Source: Ralstonia soli
GTDB taxonomy: Bacteria > Pseudomonadota > Gammaproteobacteria > Burkholderiales > Burkholderiaceae
Assembly: GCF_023955655.1 (NCBI RefSeq)
Contig: NZ_JAMXHT010000001.1
Coordinates: forward strand, 248,001-312,000
Direction: 5' to 3'
Length of the DNA stretch: 64,000 bases
Numbering within the stretch: position 1 is the stretch's first letter; the number at the start of each line of letters is the position of its first letter. The notes under the pieces were generated by a model, which saw only the letters and a program-made list of their open reading frames with translations, was not told the origin of the DNA and did no database searches. The translations under genes and the position numbers were made by a program. Positions 55,387 through 64,000 of this stretch are shown here, piece after piece.

Positions 55387-56243
55387 TGCGACATACCCGA
55401 GCGGCCCGGGTGCGCCATGCTGCGCGCACCTGGCCGCGCGAGGTGGCGGCGCCCACGCCGCCTAAGCAACAGCCGGTCTGGCTGTTCGACCTCGACAACA
55501 CCCTCCACCACGCCTCGCACGCGATCTTTCCGCAGATCAACCGGCTGATGACGGCCTACATGGCGCGCGTGCTCGGCACAGATGAGGCCACGGCGAGCCA
55601 AGTGCGCGTTGATTACTGGCGACGCTATGGCGCAACGCTGCTTGGTCTCGTGCGCCATCACGGTGTGGACCCGGCTGACTTCCTCGCGCACGCACATACC
55701 TTTGATGACCTGCGCGCCATGGTGCGTGCGGAACGCGGCCTCGCCCAACTGCTGCGGGCACTGCCCGGGCGCAAGATCCTGCTGACCAACGCCCCTGTCG
55801 CCTATGCGCGCGAAGTGTTGCGGCTCATCGGCCTGAAGCGCGCGTTCATGCGCGAGATCGCTGTCGAGCACATGTGGGTGCACCGGCGTCTGCGCCCGAA
55901 GCCCGATCCGCTGATGCTGCGCCGGCTGCTGGCGCGCGAGCGGATTGCGCCATCACGGGCCATCCTGGTGGAAGATACGCTGTCGCACCTCAAGCGCTAT
56001 CGGCGGCTGGGGATCAACACCGTGTGGGTGACTGGCTATCTTCGGCGTGTCGCACCCGGGGTGCCGCCCACTTCCGCCGCCGATGCATTGCATCCAATGC
56101 AATCCGCTGCGCTCGGCGCGCGTGCAAATTCGCCACATCAACCGGCCGCCGCACCGATTTTGTTCGCCAACCGGCCCGGCTATGTGAGCGTGAAAGTAAA
56201 ATCAGTGCTTCAACTAAAACGACGGCTTGTTCGACGCGGCTAG
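55386..56243 (+). CDS. HAD-family pyrimidine 5'-nucleotidase-like phosphatase
   Basis: HAD hydrolase of 285 aa. Motif I WLFDLDNTLHHA (nucleophile Asp), motif II ILLTNAP, motif III Lys in RPKPDPLMLRRLL, and motif IV ILVEDTLSHLK are present, as in the pyrimidine 5'-nucleotidase (SDT1-like) group. About 70 extra residues follow the HAD domain and look disordered. Translation starts within the argB stop (TGATG). The gene lies between argB and slmA. Confidence 0.88.
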
Positions 56244-56288
56244 GCAGGGGTAACTCCGCGTTCAGGACGGGAGAGGGGCCAGGAAGTC

Positions 56289-56939
56289 ATGAGCAACGCG
56301 CAAACGGAGTTTCCGACCGCCGGGCCGGTCGCAGACATCGCGATAGAAGCACCGCCTGTACGCAAGCGCCCCCGCCCGGGCGAGCGCCGCGTGCAGATCC
56401 TGCAAACGCTTGCGGGCATGCTCGAGCATCCGCGTGGAGAAAAGATCACGACGGCGGGGCTGGCTGCCCGGCTGGATGTATCGGAAGCGGCGCTCTATCG
56501 ACATTTCGCCAGCAAGGCGCAGATGTATGAAGGGTTGATCGAGTTCATCGAGCAGACCGTCTTCGGCCTCATCAACCAGATCACGCTGCGTGAAGAACAC
56601 GGCCTGCGTCAGGCGCACGCCATTGCCCATATGCTGCTGTCGTTTGCCGACAAGAACCCGGGCATGACGCGTGTGCTGTTGGGCGAAGCGCTGGTCGGCG
56701 AAGACGAGCGCCTGCCCGAGCGCATGGCGCAGTGCCTCGATCGTATCGAGGCATCGTTCAAGCAGAGCCTGCGCGTGGCGGTGACGCAGGGCGCCTGGCC
56801 GGCCGACAGCGACATCGCTTCGCGGGCCAACCTGATCGTATGTGCGGTGCTGGGGCGCTGGCACCGGTATGCCAAGAGCGGTTTTCGCAAGTCGCCGGTG
56901 GAAGGCGCGGATGCGCAGCTGCGGGTATTGCTGGCCTGA
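56289..56939 (+). CDS. slmA: Nucleoid occlusion factor SlmA (TetR family)
   Basis: DNA-binding FtsZ antagonist of 216 aa that keeps division away from the nucleoid. The TetR helix-turn-helix reads EKITTAGLAARLDVSEAALY, followed by RHFASKAQMYEGLIEFIEQT, which is characteristic of SlmA. The N-terminal 30 residues are an extension. The location after argB and the HAD gene is typical in this group. An intrinsic terminator follows 21 bp downstream. Confidence 0.92.
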   Translation: MSNAQTEFPTAGPVADIAIEAPPVRKRPRPGERRVQILQTLAGMLEHPRGEKITTAGLAARLDVSEAALYRHFASKAQMYEGLIEFIEQTVFGLINQITLREEHGLRQAHAIAHMLLSFADKNPGMTRVLLGEALVGEDERLPERMAQCLDRIEASFKQSLRVAVTQGAWPADSDIASRANLIVCAVLGRWHRYAKSGFRKSPVEGADAQLRVLLA

Positions 56940-56960
56940 GCCCGCATCGCGCAAAGACAC

Positions 56961-56983
56961 GCCCCGCAGTGCGGGGCTTTTTT
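56961..56983 (+). terminator. Intrinsic terminator after slmA
   Basis: GCCCCGC / GCGGGGC stem (7 bp), 3-nt loop and six T residues. Confidence 0.85.
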
Positions 56984-56999
56984 GTGGGCGCCGACGCCT

Positions 57000-58568
57000 C
57001 TAGCCGACCGCGCGCACGGCGTTGGCCAGCGTATGGAAGCGTGCGGCGATGTGTTCCGTTTCCACATGCCCGTAGCCCAGCAGCAGCCCCGGCTCGCGGC
57101 GGGTCTCGTCCTGGTAATAGCGTGACAGCGGGCGTGTGACGACGTCATTGGCGAGCGCCCGATTGGCCACGGCCACGTCATCGGTGCCGGCGGGCAGGCC
57201 GAGCACGAGATGCAGGCCCGATGCGCCGTCATGCACGGGCAGTGCCTCGCCGAATTCGTTCGCGATGGAGGCCAGCAGCGCCTCGCGCCGCTGCGCATAC
57301 ACGCCGCGCATGCGCCGGATGTGCGAGACGAAATGGCCCTCCGCAATGAAGTCCGCCAGCACCGCCTGCGTGAGGATCTGCCCGCCGCGGAACATCTCTG
57401 AGAGCCCTGTCGCAAAGGCATCGGCCAGCGCGGGTGGCACGACCAGGTAGCCGATCCGCAGGCTCGGGAACAGCACCTTTGAGAATGTGCCCATGTAGAG
57501 CACACGTCCGCCCTCATCCAGGCCCTGCAGCGAGGGGAGCGGGCGGCTGCCGTAACGGAATTCGCTGTCGTAGTCGTCTTCGACGATCCACGCATCGGTG
57601 GCCTGCGCGGTGGCCAGCAGCGCGCGGCGACGCGCCAGGCTCATCACCGAACCGAGCGGATATTGGTGCGATGGCGACACCACCATCAGCTTGGGTGGCG
57701 CGGCCGGCTGGCCGCGGCGCTGGCGCCCGCGCGTGGGGGCGGACATGGGCACTTCAAAGCGCATGCCTTCGTCGTCCACCGGCAGGGGGACGGTGCGCAC
57801 GCCCGCAGCGGTGAGTACGCTGCGCACGCCCCAGTAGCCGGGGTCCTCAATCCATGCGCTGTCGCCGGCATCGCACAGTAGCTGCGCGATGAGTTGCAAA
57901 GACGGATGGATGCCCGCCGTGATGATGATCTGCTCCGGTTCGCAGCGCACGCCGCGCGCAGTGCGCAGGTAGTCGGCCAGCGCGGTGCGCAGCGGCAGGT
58001 AGCCGGCACCCACGGGATACGTCAGCAGCGCGGGCGAGGGCTTGCGCAGCAGCCGGTTGTGCAGCCGCGACCAGATGCGCGCAGGAAACATCCGCACCTC
58101 GGGCACGCCGGGCATGAAGGCGCCCCACTGGCGCGAACTGGCCCCCGCATCGCGCACCAGCGCCCGGCCGCGCGTAGAGAGCATCGGCGCGGAAGGCGTG
58201 GCCGCTTCGGTGATCGGTGCAGCCACGGGGAGGCTAGGCGGTGGCGTTGCGTCGAGACGGTCCGGCGCGGTGTCGGCGACAAACGTGCCGCTGCCCACGC
58301 CCGCCGAGACGTAGCCCTCCACGCCCAGTTGCTCATACACGTGGATCACCGTGTTGCGCGCGATGCCCAGTTCCGACGCCAGCTGGCGCGACGAGGGCAG
58401 CCGTGTGCCGGGCTGCAGCTCGTCGCGCAGGATGCCTTCCTGCAGCACACGGTACAGGCGGCGGTGGTCGGGCTCGCCGGCGGCGTCGGCGCGGTCGAGG
58501 CGGTCAAAGCGACGCTGCAGATAGTCGACCAGCATGCTGGCGCGGTGGGTGGGGGAATGGTCGGCCAT
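57000..58568 (-). CDS. MocR/GabR-type transcriptional regulator
   Basis: Regulator of 522 aa with a GntR-type winged helix (LQPGTRLPSSRQLASELGIA ... NTVIHVYEQLGVEGYVSA) and an aminotransferase-I-fold effector domain. The PLP lysine lies in VLYMGTFSKVLFPSLRIGYL, with other PLP-site features in WIVEDDYDSEFRY. It is divergent from gabT-gabD-gabP, so it is likely a GabR that activates GABA use and represses itself. The effector would be the GABA-PLP aldimine (known for GabR; inferred here). Confidence 0.88.
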   Translation of the reverse strand: MADHSPTHRASMLVDYLQRRFDRLDRADAAGEPDHRRLYRVLQEGILRDELQPGTRLPSSRQLASELGIARNTVIHVYEQLGVEGYVSAGVGSGTFVADTAPDRLDATPPPSLPVAAPITEAATPSAPMLSTRGRALVRDAGASSRQWGAFMPGVPEVRMFPARIWSRLHNRLLRKPSPALLTYPVGAGYLPLRTALADYLRTARGVRCEPEQIIITAGIHPSLQLIAQLLCDAGDSAWIEDPGYWGVRSVLTAAGVRTVPLPVDDEGMRFEVPMSAPTRGRQRRGQPAAPPKLMVVSPSHQYPLGSVMSLARRRALLATAQATDAWIVEDDYDSEFRYGSRPLPSLQGLDEGGRVLYMGTFSKVLFPSLRIGYLVVPPALADAFATGLSEMFRGGQILTQAVLADFIAEGHFVSHIRRMRGVYAQRREALLASIANEFGEALPVHDGASGLHLVLGLPAGTDDVAVANRALANDVVTRPLSRYYQDETRREPGLLLGYGHVETEHIAARFHTLANAVRAVG

Positions 58569-58686
58569 GGCAGGCGGCGGAGCCTAAGTGGCTCCATCAG
58601 AAAAATACGATTGGGTCTTATTGTACAGAGCCATTGGCGCCACACTGGCTCGCATCGCATCTTTCTTGACCCAACGCTCCCACGCC
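58569..58686. promoter_or_regulatory. Divergent control region of the gab cluster
   Basis: 118 bp between the MocR/GabR gene and gabT. It contains the inverted pair TTGGGTC (58611-58617) and GACCCAA (58668-58674) and a short hairpin GGAGCC-N5-GGCTCC at 58579-58595 next to the regulator's start. These are candidate binding sites for the MocR/GabR protein. Confidence 0.45.
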
Positions 58687-59985
58687 ATGAACGCCCGAGA
58701 TTCGCAACAAGCGCCGCAACAGAACGCCAACGCCCAATGGAACGCCCGCCGCCTGGCCGCTACGCCGCGCGGTGTTGGCGTGATGACCGACCGCTACGCC
58801 GAGCGCGCCGAGAACGCCGAGTTCTGGGACGTGGAGGGGCGCCGCTACATCGACTTTGCCGCCGGTATTGCCGTGGTCAACACGGGGCACCGCCACCCGC
58901 GCCTGGTGCAGGCCGTGCGCGAGCAGCTCGACCGCTTTACGCACACGGCCTTCCAGATCGTGCCGTATGCGTCGGTTGTTGAACTGGCCGAGCGCCTGAA
59001 TGCGGCCACGCCCGGCACGCACGCCAAGAAGACCACGTTCTTCACCACCGGCGCGGAAGCCGTGGAAAACGCCATCAAGATCGCCCGTGCGCACACCGGC
59101 CGCCCGGGTGTGATTGCGCTCACAGGCGCCTTCCACGGTCGCACGTTCATGGGCATGTCGCTCACCGGCAAGGTGGTGCCGTACAAGACGGGCTTCGGTC
59201 CGTTCCCAGGCAGCATTTACCACGTGCCGGCACCGGTGGCGCTGCATGGTGTGAGCACGCAGGATGCGCTGGATGCGATTGGCCGCCTGTTCAAGGCTGA
59301 CATCGACCCGAAGCAGGTGGCGGCCATCATCTTTGAACCCGTGCAGGGCGAGGGCGGTTTTTACCAGATGCCCGCCGATTTCGTGCGCGCCGTGCGTGCG
59401 CTGTGCGATGAGCACGGCATCGTGATGATCGCCGACGAAGTGCAGACCGGCTTTGCCCGCACCGGCAAGCTGTTCGCCATGGAGCACACGGGCGTGCTGC
59501 CCGACCTGATGACGATGGCCAAGGGCCTGGCCGGCGGCCTGCCGCTGTCGGCTGTCACGGGCCGCGCCGAGATCATGGATGCCCCCGCCCCCGGCGGCCT
59601 GGGCGGTACTTACGCCGGCAACCCGCTGGCCGTGGCTGCCGCGCTCGCGGTGCTCGACATCATCGCCGACGAGAAGCTGTGCGAGCGCTCCGCTGCGCTG
59701 GGCGCGCGGCTTGTCGATGCACTCAACGCTGCCAAGGCCAAGCAACCGCGCATCGCCGAAGTGCGCGGCGTGGGCGCGATGGTTGCTGTGGAATTCAATA
59801 CGCCGGATGGCAAGCCCGACGCCGAGTTCACCAAGCTCGTGCAGCAACGTGCGCTCGACGCCGGCCTGCTCCTGCTGTCGTGCGGCGTGTACGGCAACGT
59901 GATCCGCTTCCTGTTCCCGCTCACGATTGAAGACGCGGTGTTCGAAGAGGGCCTTGCCATCCTGCAACGCGCACTGGAGGCCTGA
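58687..59985 (+). CDS. gabT: 4-aminobutyrate-2-oxoglutarate aminotransferase
   Basis: PLP-dependent class III aminotransferase of 432 aa that turns GABA into succinic semialdehyde. Motifs: [49 protein letters not shown], the PLP aspartate in [19 protein letters not shown] and the lysine in [17 protein letters not shown]. The start at 58687 is chosen for the family N-terminus. It is the first gene of gabT-gabD-gabP; gabD starts 4 bp after its stop. Confidence 0.92.
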   Translation: MNARDSQQAPQQNANAQWNARRLAATPRGVGVMTDRYAERAENAEFWDVEGRRYIDFAAGIAVVNTGHRHPRLVQAVREQLDRFTHTAFQIVPYASVVELAERLNAATPGTHAKKTTFFTTGAEAVENAIKIARAHTGRPGVIALTGAFHGRTFMGMSLTGKVVPYKTGFGPFPGSIYHVPAPVALHGVSTQDALDAIGRLFKADIDPKQVAAIIFEPVQGEGGFYQMPADFVRAVRALCDEHGIVMIADEVQTGFARTGKLFAMEHTGVLPDLMTMAKGLAGGLPLSAVTGRAEIMDAPAPGGLGGTYAGNPLAVAAALAVLDIIADEKLCERSAALGARLVDALNAAKAKQPRIAEVRGVGAMVAVEFNTPDGKPDAEFTKLVQQRALDAGLLLLSCGVYGNVIRFLFPLTIEDAVFEEGLAILQRALEA

Positions 59986-59989
59986 CACC

Positions 59990-61483
59990 ATGACCCGCAC
60001 CGATTCGTCGAGCGCACCTATTGCGTTGAAAGACGCCGGCCTATGGCGCACACAGGCGTTCGTCGCCGGCGCGTGGGCCGATGCGGATGACGGCGCCACA
60101 CGCGATGTGACCGACCCCGCCACCGGCCGCACCATCGGCACCGTGCCCGGCATGGGCGCCGCTGAAACCCGCCGCGCCATCGACGCCGCGCAGGTCGCGC
60201 AGCGCGCCTGGCGCAAGGTCAGCGCGCGCGACCGCGCCAAAATTCTGCGCAAGCTGGCCGACCTGATGATGGAGCATCAGCAGGACCTCGCCGCCATCCT
60301 CACCGCCGAGCAGGGCAAGCCGCTGCCCGAAGCTGCGGGCGAGATCGCCTATGCCGCCTCGTTCATCGAATGGTTTGCCGAAGAGGCGCGCCGCATTTAT
60401 GGCGACACGATCCCCTCGCCGCAGGGCGATCGCCGCATCGTCGTCACCAAGGAACCGATTGGTGTGACGGCGGCCATCACGCCGTGGAATTTCCCCATTG
60501 CGATGATGACGCGCAAGGTCGGGCCAGCGCTGGCCGCCGGCTGCTCAATGGTCGTCAAGCCTGCGCTGGAGACGCCCTACTCGGCGCTCGCGTTTGCCGA
60601 ACTGGCGGCGCGCGCTGGCGTGCCGGCGGGGCTGCTCTCTGTCGTTACCGGTGATTCGCAGCCGATCGGCGGCGAGCTGACCTCCAACCCGATCGTGCGC
60701 AAGCTCAGCTTCACGGGGTCCACTGCGGTCGGTCGCCTGCTGATGCGTCAGTGCGCGGACGACATCAAGAAGCTCTCGCTCGAGCTGGGCGGCAACGCGC
60801 CCTTCATTGTGTTTGACGATGCGGATGTCGATGCGGCCGTGGAAGGTGCGATGGTGGCCAAGTACCGCAACGCTGGCCAGACGTGCGTGTGCGCCAACCG
60901 CTTCTACGTGCAGCGCGGCATCTACGACACGTTTGCCGCCAAGCTGTCGGACGCCGTGCGTGCGCTGCGCGTGGGCAATGGCACCGAAGCCGGTGTGCAG
61001 CAGGGTCCGTTGATCCACATGCGCGCGATGGACAAGGTGCAGCAGCATCTGGATGATGCCGTGCGCCAAGGCGCGCGCGTGCTGGTGGGCGGCAAGCCGC
61101 ATGCGCTGTCCGCGCAGGGCGGCGCATTCTTCGAGCCGACCGTGGTGGTGGATGCCAAGCCCGGCATGCTCGTCGCGCATGAGGAAACCTTCGGCCCGCT
61201 GGCCGCGCTCATCCCGTTCGATACGGAAGAGCAAGCCGTGGCGGCCGCCAACGACACCGAGTTCGGCCTGGCCGCGTACTTCTACACGCGTGACCTGGGC
61301 CGTGCGTGGCGCGTGTCGGAAGCGCTGGAGTCGGGCATGGTCGGCGTCAATACCGGGCTGATCTCGACGGCCGAGGCGCCGTTCGGCGGCGTCAAGCAGT
61401 CGGGCCTGGGCCGCGAGGGCTCGAAGTACGGCATCGATGAGTACCTGGAGATCAAGTACATCAACATGGCCGGGCTCGGTTAA
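59990..61483 (+). CDS. gabD: NAD(P)-dependent succinate-semialdehyde dehydrogenase
   Basis: Aldehyde dehydrogenase of 497 aa that oxidises succinic semialdehyde to succinate. Motifs: [20 protein letters not shown] (cofactor), SFTGSTAVG, Glu in [16 protein letters not shown], catalytic Cys in [14 protein letters not shown] (QTCVCANR is typical of GabD) and [13 protein letters not shown]. It completes GABA breakdown begun by the adjacent aminotransferase. Confidence 0.93.
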   Translation: MTRTDSSSAPIALKDAGLWRTQAFVAGAWADADDGATRDVTDPATGRTIGTVPGMGAAETRRAIDAAQVAQRAWRKVSARDRAKILRKLADLMMEHQQDLAAILTAEQGKPLPEAAGEIAYAASFIEWFAEEARRIYGDTIPSPQGDRRIVVTKEPIGVTAAITPWNFPIAMMTRKVGPALAAGCSMVVKPALETPYSALAFAELAARAGVPAGLLSVVTGDSQPIGGELTSNPIVRKLSFTGSTAVGRLLMRQCADDIKKLSLELGGNAPFIVFDDADVDAAVEGAMVAKYRNAGQTCVCANRFYVQRGIYDTFAAKLSDAVRALRVGNGTEAGVQQGPLIHMRAMDKVQQHLDDAVRQGARVLVGGKPHALSAQGGAFFEPTVVVDAKPGMLVAHEETFGPLAALIPFDTEEQAVAAANDTEFGLAAYFYTRDLGRAWRVSEALESGMVGVNTGLISTAEAPFGGVKQSGLGREGSKYGIDEYLEIKYINMAGLG

Positions 61484-61593
61484 AGATCGGTACGCCAGAC
61501 ATCGGACGACAGGCCGGACACTAGAATCCGGCCATCTTCGTATTGGCCGTGGCTCACGCCGCCACGGTCCCCAAGCAGAAACAAGGAAGAGAC

Positions 61594-62976
61594 ATGACAG
61601 GATCAAAGACGGGCCTCAGTTCGGGCCTGAAGCCGCGCCACGTGACCATGCTGTCGATCGCGGGCGTGATCGGCGCGGGGTTGTTCGTCGGCTCCGGCCA
61701 TGCGATTGCCAAGGCTGGCCCGGCCGCCATCATTGCGTATGGCATTGCGGGTTTGCTGGTCGTGCTGGTGATGCGCATGCTGGGCGAGATGGCCGTGGCG
61801 CACCCGGATACCGGTTCGTTTTCCACCTACGCCGACCGTGCCATCGGGCACTGGGCCGGCTTCACCATCGGTTGGCTGTACTGGTGGTTCTGGGTGCTGG
61901 TGATTCCGATTGAGGCTACCGCCGCGGCGTTGATTCTCAACACGTGGTTTCCGGACGTCGCCACGTGGGTCTGGGCGTTGGGCGTCACGTTCGTGCTCAC
62001 GCTCACCAACCTGTTCTCGGTCAAGAACTACGGCGAGTTCGAATTCTGGTTCGCGCTCATCAAGGTGGTGGCCATCGTCATCTTCCTGGCGGTGGGCGGT
62101 GCGGCGGTACTTGGGTGGCTGCCGGGTTCGGGCGTGTCGGGCGCGGCGCGGCTGGTGGGCGACGGCGGCTTTATGCCCAACGGTTTCGGCGCCGTGCTGG
62201 CGGCGCTGCTCACCACCATGTTCACCTTCCTGGGCACCGAGATCGTCACCATCGCAGCGGCAGAATCGGCGGACCCGTCCAAGCAGATCGTGCGTGCCAC
62301 GCGCTCCGTCATCTGGCGCATCTGCCTGTTCTATCTGGGCTCGATCTTTGTGGTGACGGCGCTGGTGTCGTGGAACGATCCGCTGCTCGCCGCGCACGGC
62401 TCGTACCAGCGCACGCTGGAGCTGATCGGCGTGCCGCACGCCAAGGCCATCGTCGACGTGATCGTGCTGGTGTCGGTGGCGAGCTGCCTGAACTCCGCGC
62501 TGTACACCGCGTCGCGCATGCTGTTCTCGCTGTCGGTGCGCGGCGATGCGCCCGCCGCCCTGCGCCGCACGGACGCCAACGGCACGCCGCGCGCGGCCGT
62601 GCTGGCATCCACGGCGTTCGGCTTTCTCACCGTCATTGCCAACTACGTCATGCCGGAGCAGGTGTTTGCGTTTCTGCTCGCCACGTCGGGGGCGATCGCG
62701 CTGTTGGTGTACCTGGCGATTGCCATCTCGCAATTGCGCATGCGCGCATCGCTGGATGCGTCGGGGGTAAGCACACCGCTGCGCATGTGGCTGTTCCCGT
62801 GGCTGACGTGGGCGGTCATCCTGTTCATCTGCGGTGTGCTGCTGGCGATGTTGATCCTGCCGGGCCTGCGCACCGAGGTGATTGCCACGGCGATTCTCGC
62901 CGGGCTGGTGCTGGCCGCCGCGTGGCTGAATGCACGCAAGCGTGCGGTGTTGGGCGCTCAACTGGCACGGGCGTGA
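61594..62976 (+). CDS. gabP: Amino-acid permease, probably GABA permease
   Basis: Inner-membrane transporter of 460 aa of the amino acid-polyamine-organocation superfamily with about 12 hydrophobic segments. The N-terminal signature is RHVTMLSIAGVIGAGLFVGS, and TFLGTEIVTIAAAESADPSK is also typical of the AAT subfamily that includes GabP. The operon context gives GABA as the likely substrate. AAGGAAGA stands before the ATG at 61594. Confidence 0.88.
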   Translation: MTGSKTGLSSGLKPRHVTMLSIAGVIGAGLFVGSGHAIAKAGPAAIIAYGIAGLLVVLVMRMLGEMAVAHPDTGSFSTYADRAIGHWAGFTIGWLYWWFWVLVIPIEATAAALILNTWFPDVATWVWALGVTFVLTLTNLFSVKNYGEFEFWFALIKVVAIVIFLAVGGAAVLGWLPGSGVSGAARLVGDGGFMPNGFGAVLAALLTTMFTFLGTEIVTIAAAESADPSKQIVRATRSVIWRICLFYLGSIFVVTALVSWNDPLLAAHGSYQRTLELIGVPHAKAIVDVIVLVSVASCLNSALYTASRMLFSLSVRGDAPAALRRTDANGTPRAAVLASTAFGFLTVIANYVMPEQVFAFLLATSGAIALLVYLAIAISQLRMRASLDASGVSTPLRMWLFPWLTWAVILFICGVLLAMLILPGLRTEVIATAILAGLVLAAAWLNARKRAVLGAQLARA

Positions 62977-63039
62977 GCGAGGGGAAACCGCAGGCGGCAT
63001 GTTGGCCCGCATGTTGGCCCATGTCGTCGCCGCCTGATC

Positions 63040-63045
63040 TATAAT
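63040..63045 (+). promoter_or_regulatory. -10 element of the metX promoter
   Basis: A perfect TATAAT placed 12 bp before the first stem of the riboswitch, so transcription would start at its 5' edge. A plausible -35 (TTGGCC at 63014-63019) is 20 bp upstream, a wide spacing. Confidence 0.6.
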
Positions 63046-63057
63046 CTCCCACTTCTA

Positions 63058-63143
63058 GCGCGCCGATTTGACGACTGGCTTGCGGGCGCGCGGGACTCTG
63101 GCATGTGGTGCCGGGCTCTCATTACAAATGCGGCTAAAGAGGT
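63058..63143 (+). promoter_or_regulatory. SAM-II (SAM-alpha) riboswitch-like aptamer upstream of metX
   Basis: The leader follows the SAM-II plan. A perfect 7-bp P1 stem pairs 63058-63064 with 63085-63091. Its loop begins CGATTTGAC and ends CTTGC, and the 3' strand is ACAAATGCGGCTAAAGAGG, where AAATG(C/U)-x-GCTAAA is the most conserved SAM-II block. A hairpin of about 30 bases (63092-63120, GGCA / TGCC core) is inserted between P1 and that block. SAM-II senses S-adenosylmethionine and shuts off metA/metX. Identified by recalled motif, not by a covariance search. Confidence 0.7.
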
Positions 63144-63195
63144 TCGGTCAGAACGTGGAGTCCGGAAGCATCACCGCCCCACGTGTGCCACCCAG

Positions 63196-63239
63196 AACCC
63201 GATTGGTTGCGTGAACAGCGTTGCCGGTCGGGTTTTTTC
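63196..63239 (+). terminator. Leader terminator just before metX
   Basis: AACCCGA (63196-63202) pairs with TCGGGTT (63228-63234), followed by a run of six T and ending about 10 bp before the metX ATG. Placed after the SAM-II-like aptamer, it would stop transcription or hide the start when SAM is high. Confidence 0.65.
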
Positions 63240-63248
63240 TTTGGCGCC

Positions 63249-64000
63249 ATGACAGACATTCAGGCTGATCCAGCCGTCGCCGCCGACGCTGCGGCCTCGG
63301 TCAGTACCGATATCCGGCCTTCTTCCCGGGCACAGAAAGACAAGCCAGCCAACGCCCTCGGCCTGGTGGTGCCCGAGCGCATGCACTTTGCCGAGCCGCT
63401 GCCACTGCGCAACGGCTCCCAGATCGCCGGCTACGACCTGATGGTCGAGACCTACGGCACGCTCAATGCGGATCGCTCCAACGCCGTGCTCATCTGCCAC
63501 GCGCTCAATGCTTCGCACCACGTGGCCGGCGTGCATGCCGAGGGCGAAGTCGGCTGGTGGGACAACATGGTGGGCCCCGGCAAACCAGTCGACACCAACC
63601 GCTTCTTCGTCATCGGGGTGAACAATCTCGGCTCGTGTTTCGGCTCGACCGGCCCGATGAGCCCGCACCCGGAGACGGGCGTCCCGTACGGCGCGCGCTT
63701 TCCCGTGGTGACGGTGGAAGATTGGGTCAACGCCCAGGCGCGGGTGGCCGACCGGTTTGGCATCCAGCAATTCGCGGCGGTGATGGGCGGCAGCCTCGGC
63801 GGCATGCAGGCGCTGGCGTGGAGCCTGATGTACCCCGATCGACTGCGGCACTGCGTGGTGGTGGCCTCCACGCCCAAGCTGTCGGCGCAGAACATCGCCT
63901 TTAACGAGGTGGCGCGCAGCGCGATCCTCTCCGACCCCGACTTCCACGGTGGCGACTACTACGCGCACAACGTCAAGCCCAAGCGCGGCTTGCGCGTGGC
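63249..64000 (+). CDS. metX: Homoserine O-acetyltransferase, partial (runs off the window)
   Basis: Alpha/beta-hydrolase-fold enzyme for methionine synthesis, making O-acetyl- (or O-succinyl-) homoserine; 250 codons are visible and the C-terminus lies outside. Family motifs: [50 protein letters not shown] and the nucleophile elbow [15 protein letters not shown]. The N-terminal ~40 residues are an extension of low complexity, also known in relatives. No ribosome site is obvious, since the leader terminator abuts the ATG. SAM feedback through the upstream aptamer is likely. Confidence 0.93.
   Translation, partial: MTDIQADPAVAADAAASVSTDIRPSSRAQKDKPANALGLVVPERMHFAEPLPLRNGSQIAGYDLMVETYGTLNADRSNAVLICHALNASHHVAGVHAEGEVGWWDNMVGPGKPVDTNRFFVIGVNNLGSCFGSTGPMSPHPETGVPYGARFPVVTVEDWVNAQARVADRFGIQQFAAVMGGSLGGMQALAWSLMYPDRLRHCVVVASTPKLSAQNIAFNEVARSAILSDPDFHGGDYYAHNVKPKRGLRV

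Noticed and set aside
63171-63968. Minus-strand open frame of 265 codons
   Set aside because: Antisense to metX, which shows all family motifs.

Overview
The window looks like the chromosome of a betaproteobacterium of the Burkholderiaceae, most likely Ralstonia. The basis is the GC-rich coding, the gene order rodA-mrdA-mreD-mreC-mreB / gatC-gatA-gatB / xerC / dksA / hslV-hslU / argB / slmA / metX, and protein sequences close to those known from Ralstonia. The genus call is inference from recognition, not a search result.

Positions 1-19,742 are an accessory region bounded on the right by an IS110/IS1111-type element; its left edge lies outside the window. Its most striking part is a minus-strand defence locus at 1,875-7,765. 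In transcription order it encodes a two-domain class III nucleotidyl cyclase, an E2-E1 ubiquitin-transfer-like fusion (Cap2-like), a JAMM/JAB isopeptidase (Cap3-like), a cyclic-nucleotide-binding TIR effector (PycTIR-like) and a single-domain cyclase (PycC-like). It thus combines Pycsar parts (pyrimidine cyclase plus cNMP-TIR effector) with the conjugation and deconjugation module of type II CBASS. An intact ISNCY-type element with a 5-bp target duplication sits just downstream. The rest of the region holds a possible structured RNA with nested antiterminator/terminator hairpins, a LexA-boxed operon of two small paralogues and a frameshifted SRAP (YedK) gene, two convergent H-NS genes, a DUF3800 gene next to an AbiTii-like gene, a KfrA-like gene with clustered operator repeats, a TraB/GumN-ParB-like pair, a lysine/alanine-tailed HU gene and the IS110/IS1111 element.

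From about 19.75 kb the sequence reads as conserved chromosome: a LysR regulator and acyl-CoA ligase; the rod-shape and elongasome cluster rodA-mrdA-mreD-mreC-mreB on minus; divergent gatCAB with two exported proteins inserted; DUF484-xerC; rlmI; a membrane hydrolase; an FAD oxidase-lactonase pair; a zinc-homeostasis group (Fur/Zur-like regulator, two COG0523 GTPases flanking a Cys-poor DksA); a peptide-type ABC binding protein; hslVU; small stress proteins; a RegB/RegA-type redox two-component pair; a copper chaperone; an ECF sigma/anti-sigma/CWC operon; argB-HAD phosphatase; slmA; a MocR/GabR-type regulator divergent from gabT-gabD-gabP; and finally metX, truncated by the window end, preceded by what looks like a SAM-II riboswitch and a terminator.

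No rRNA, tRNA, CRISPR array, integrase or replication origin was recognised. Start codons were chosen by ribosome-binding site, overlap with the upstream gene and family N-termini; several differ from the longest open frame.
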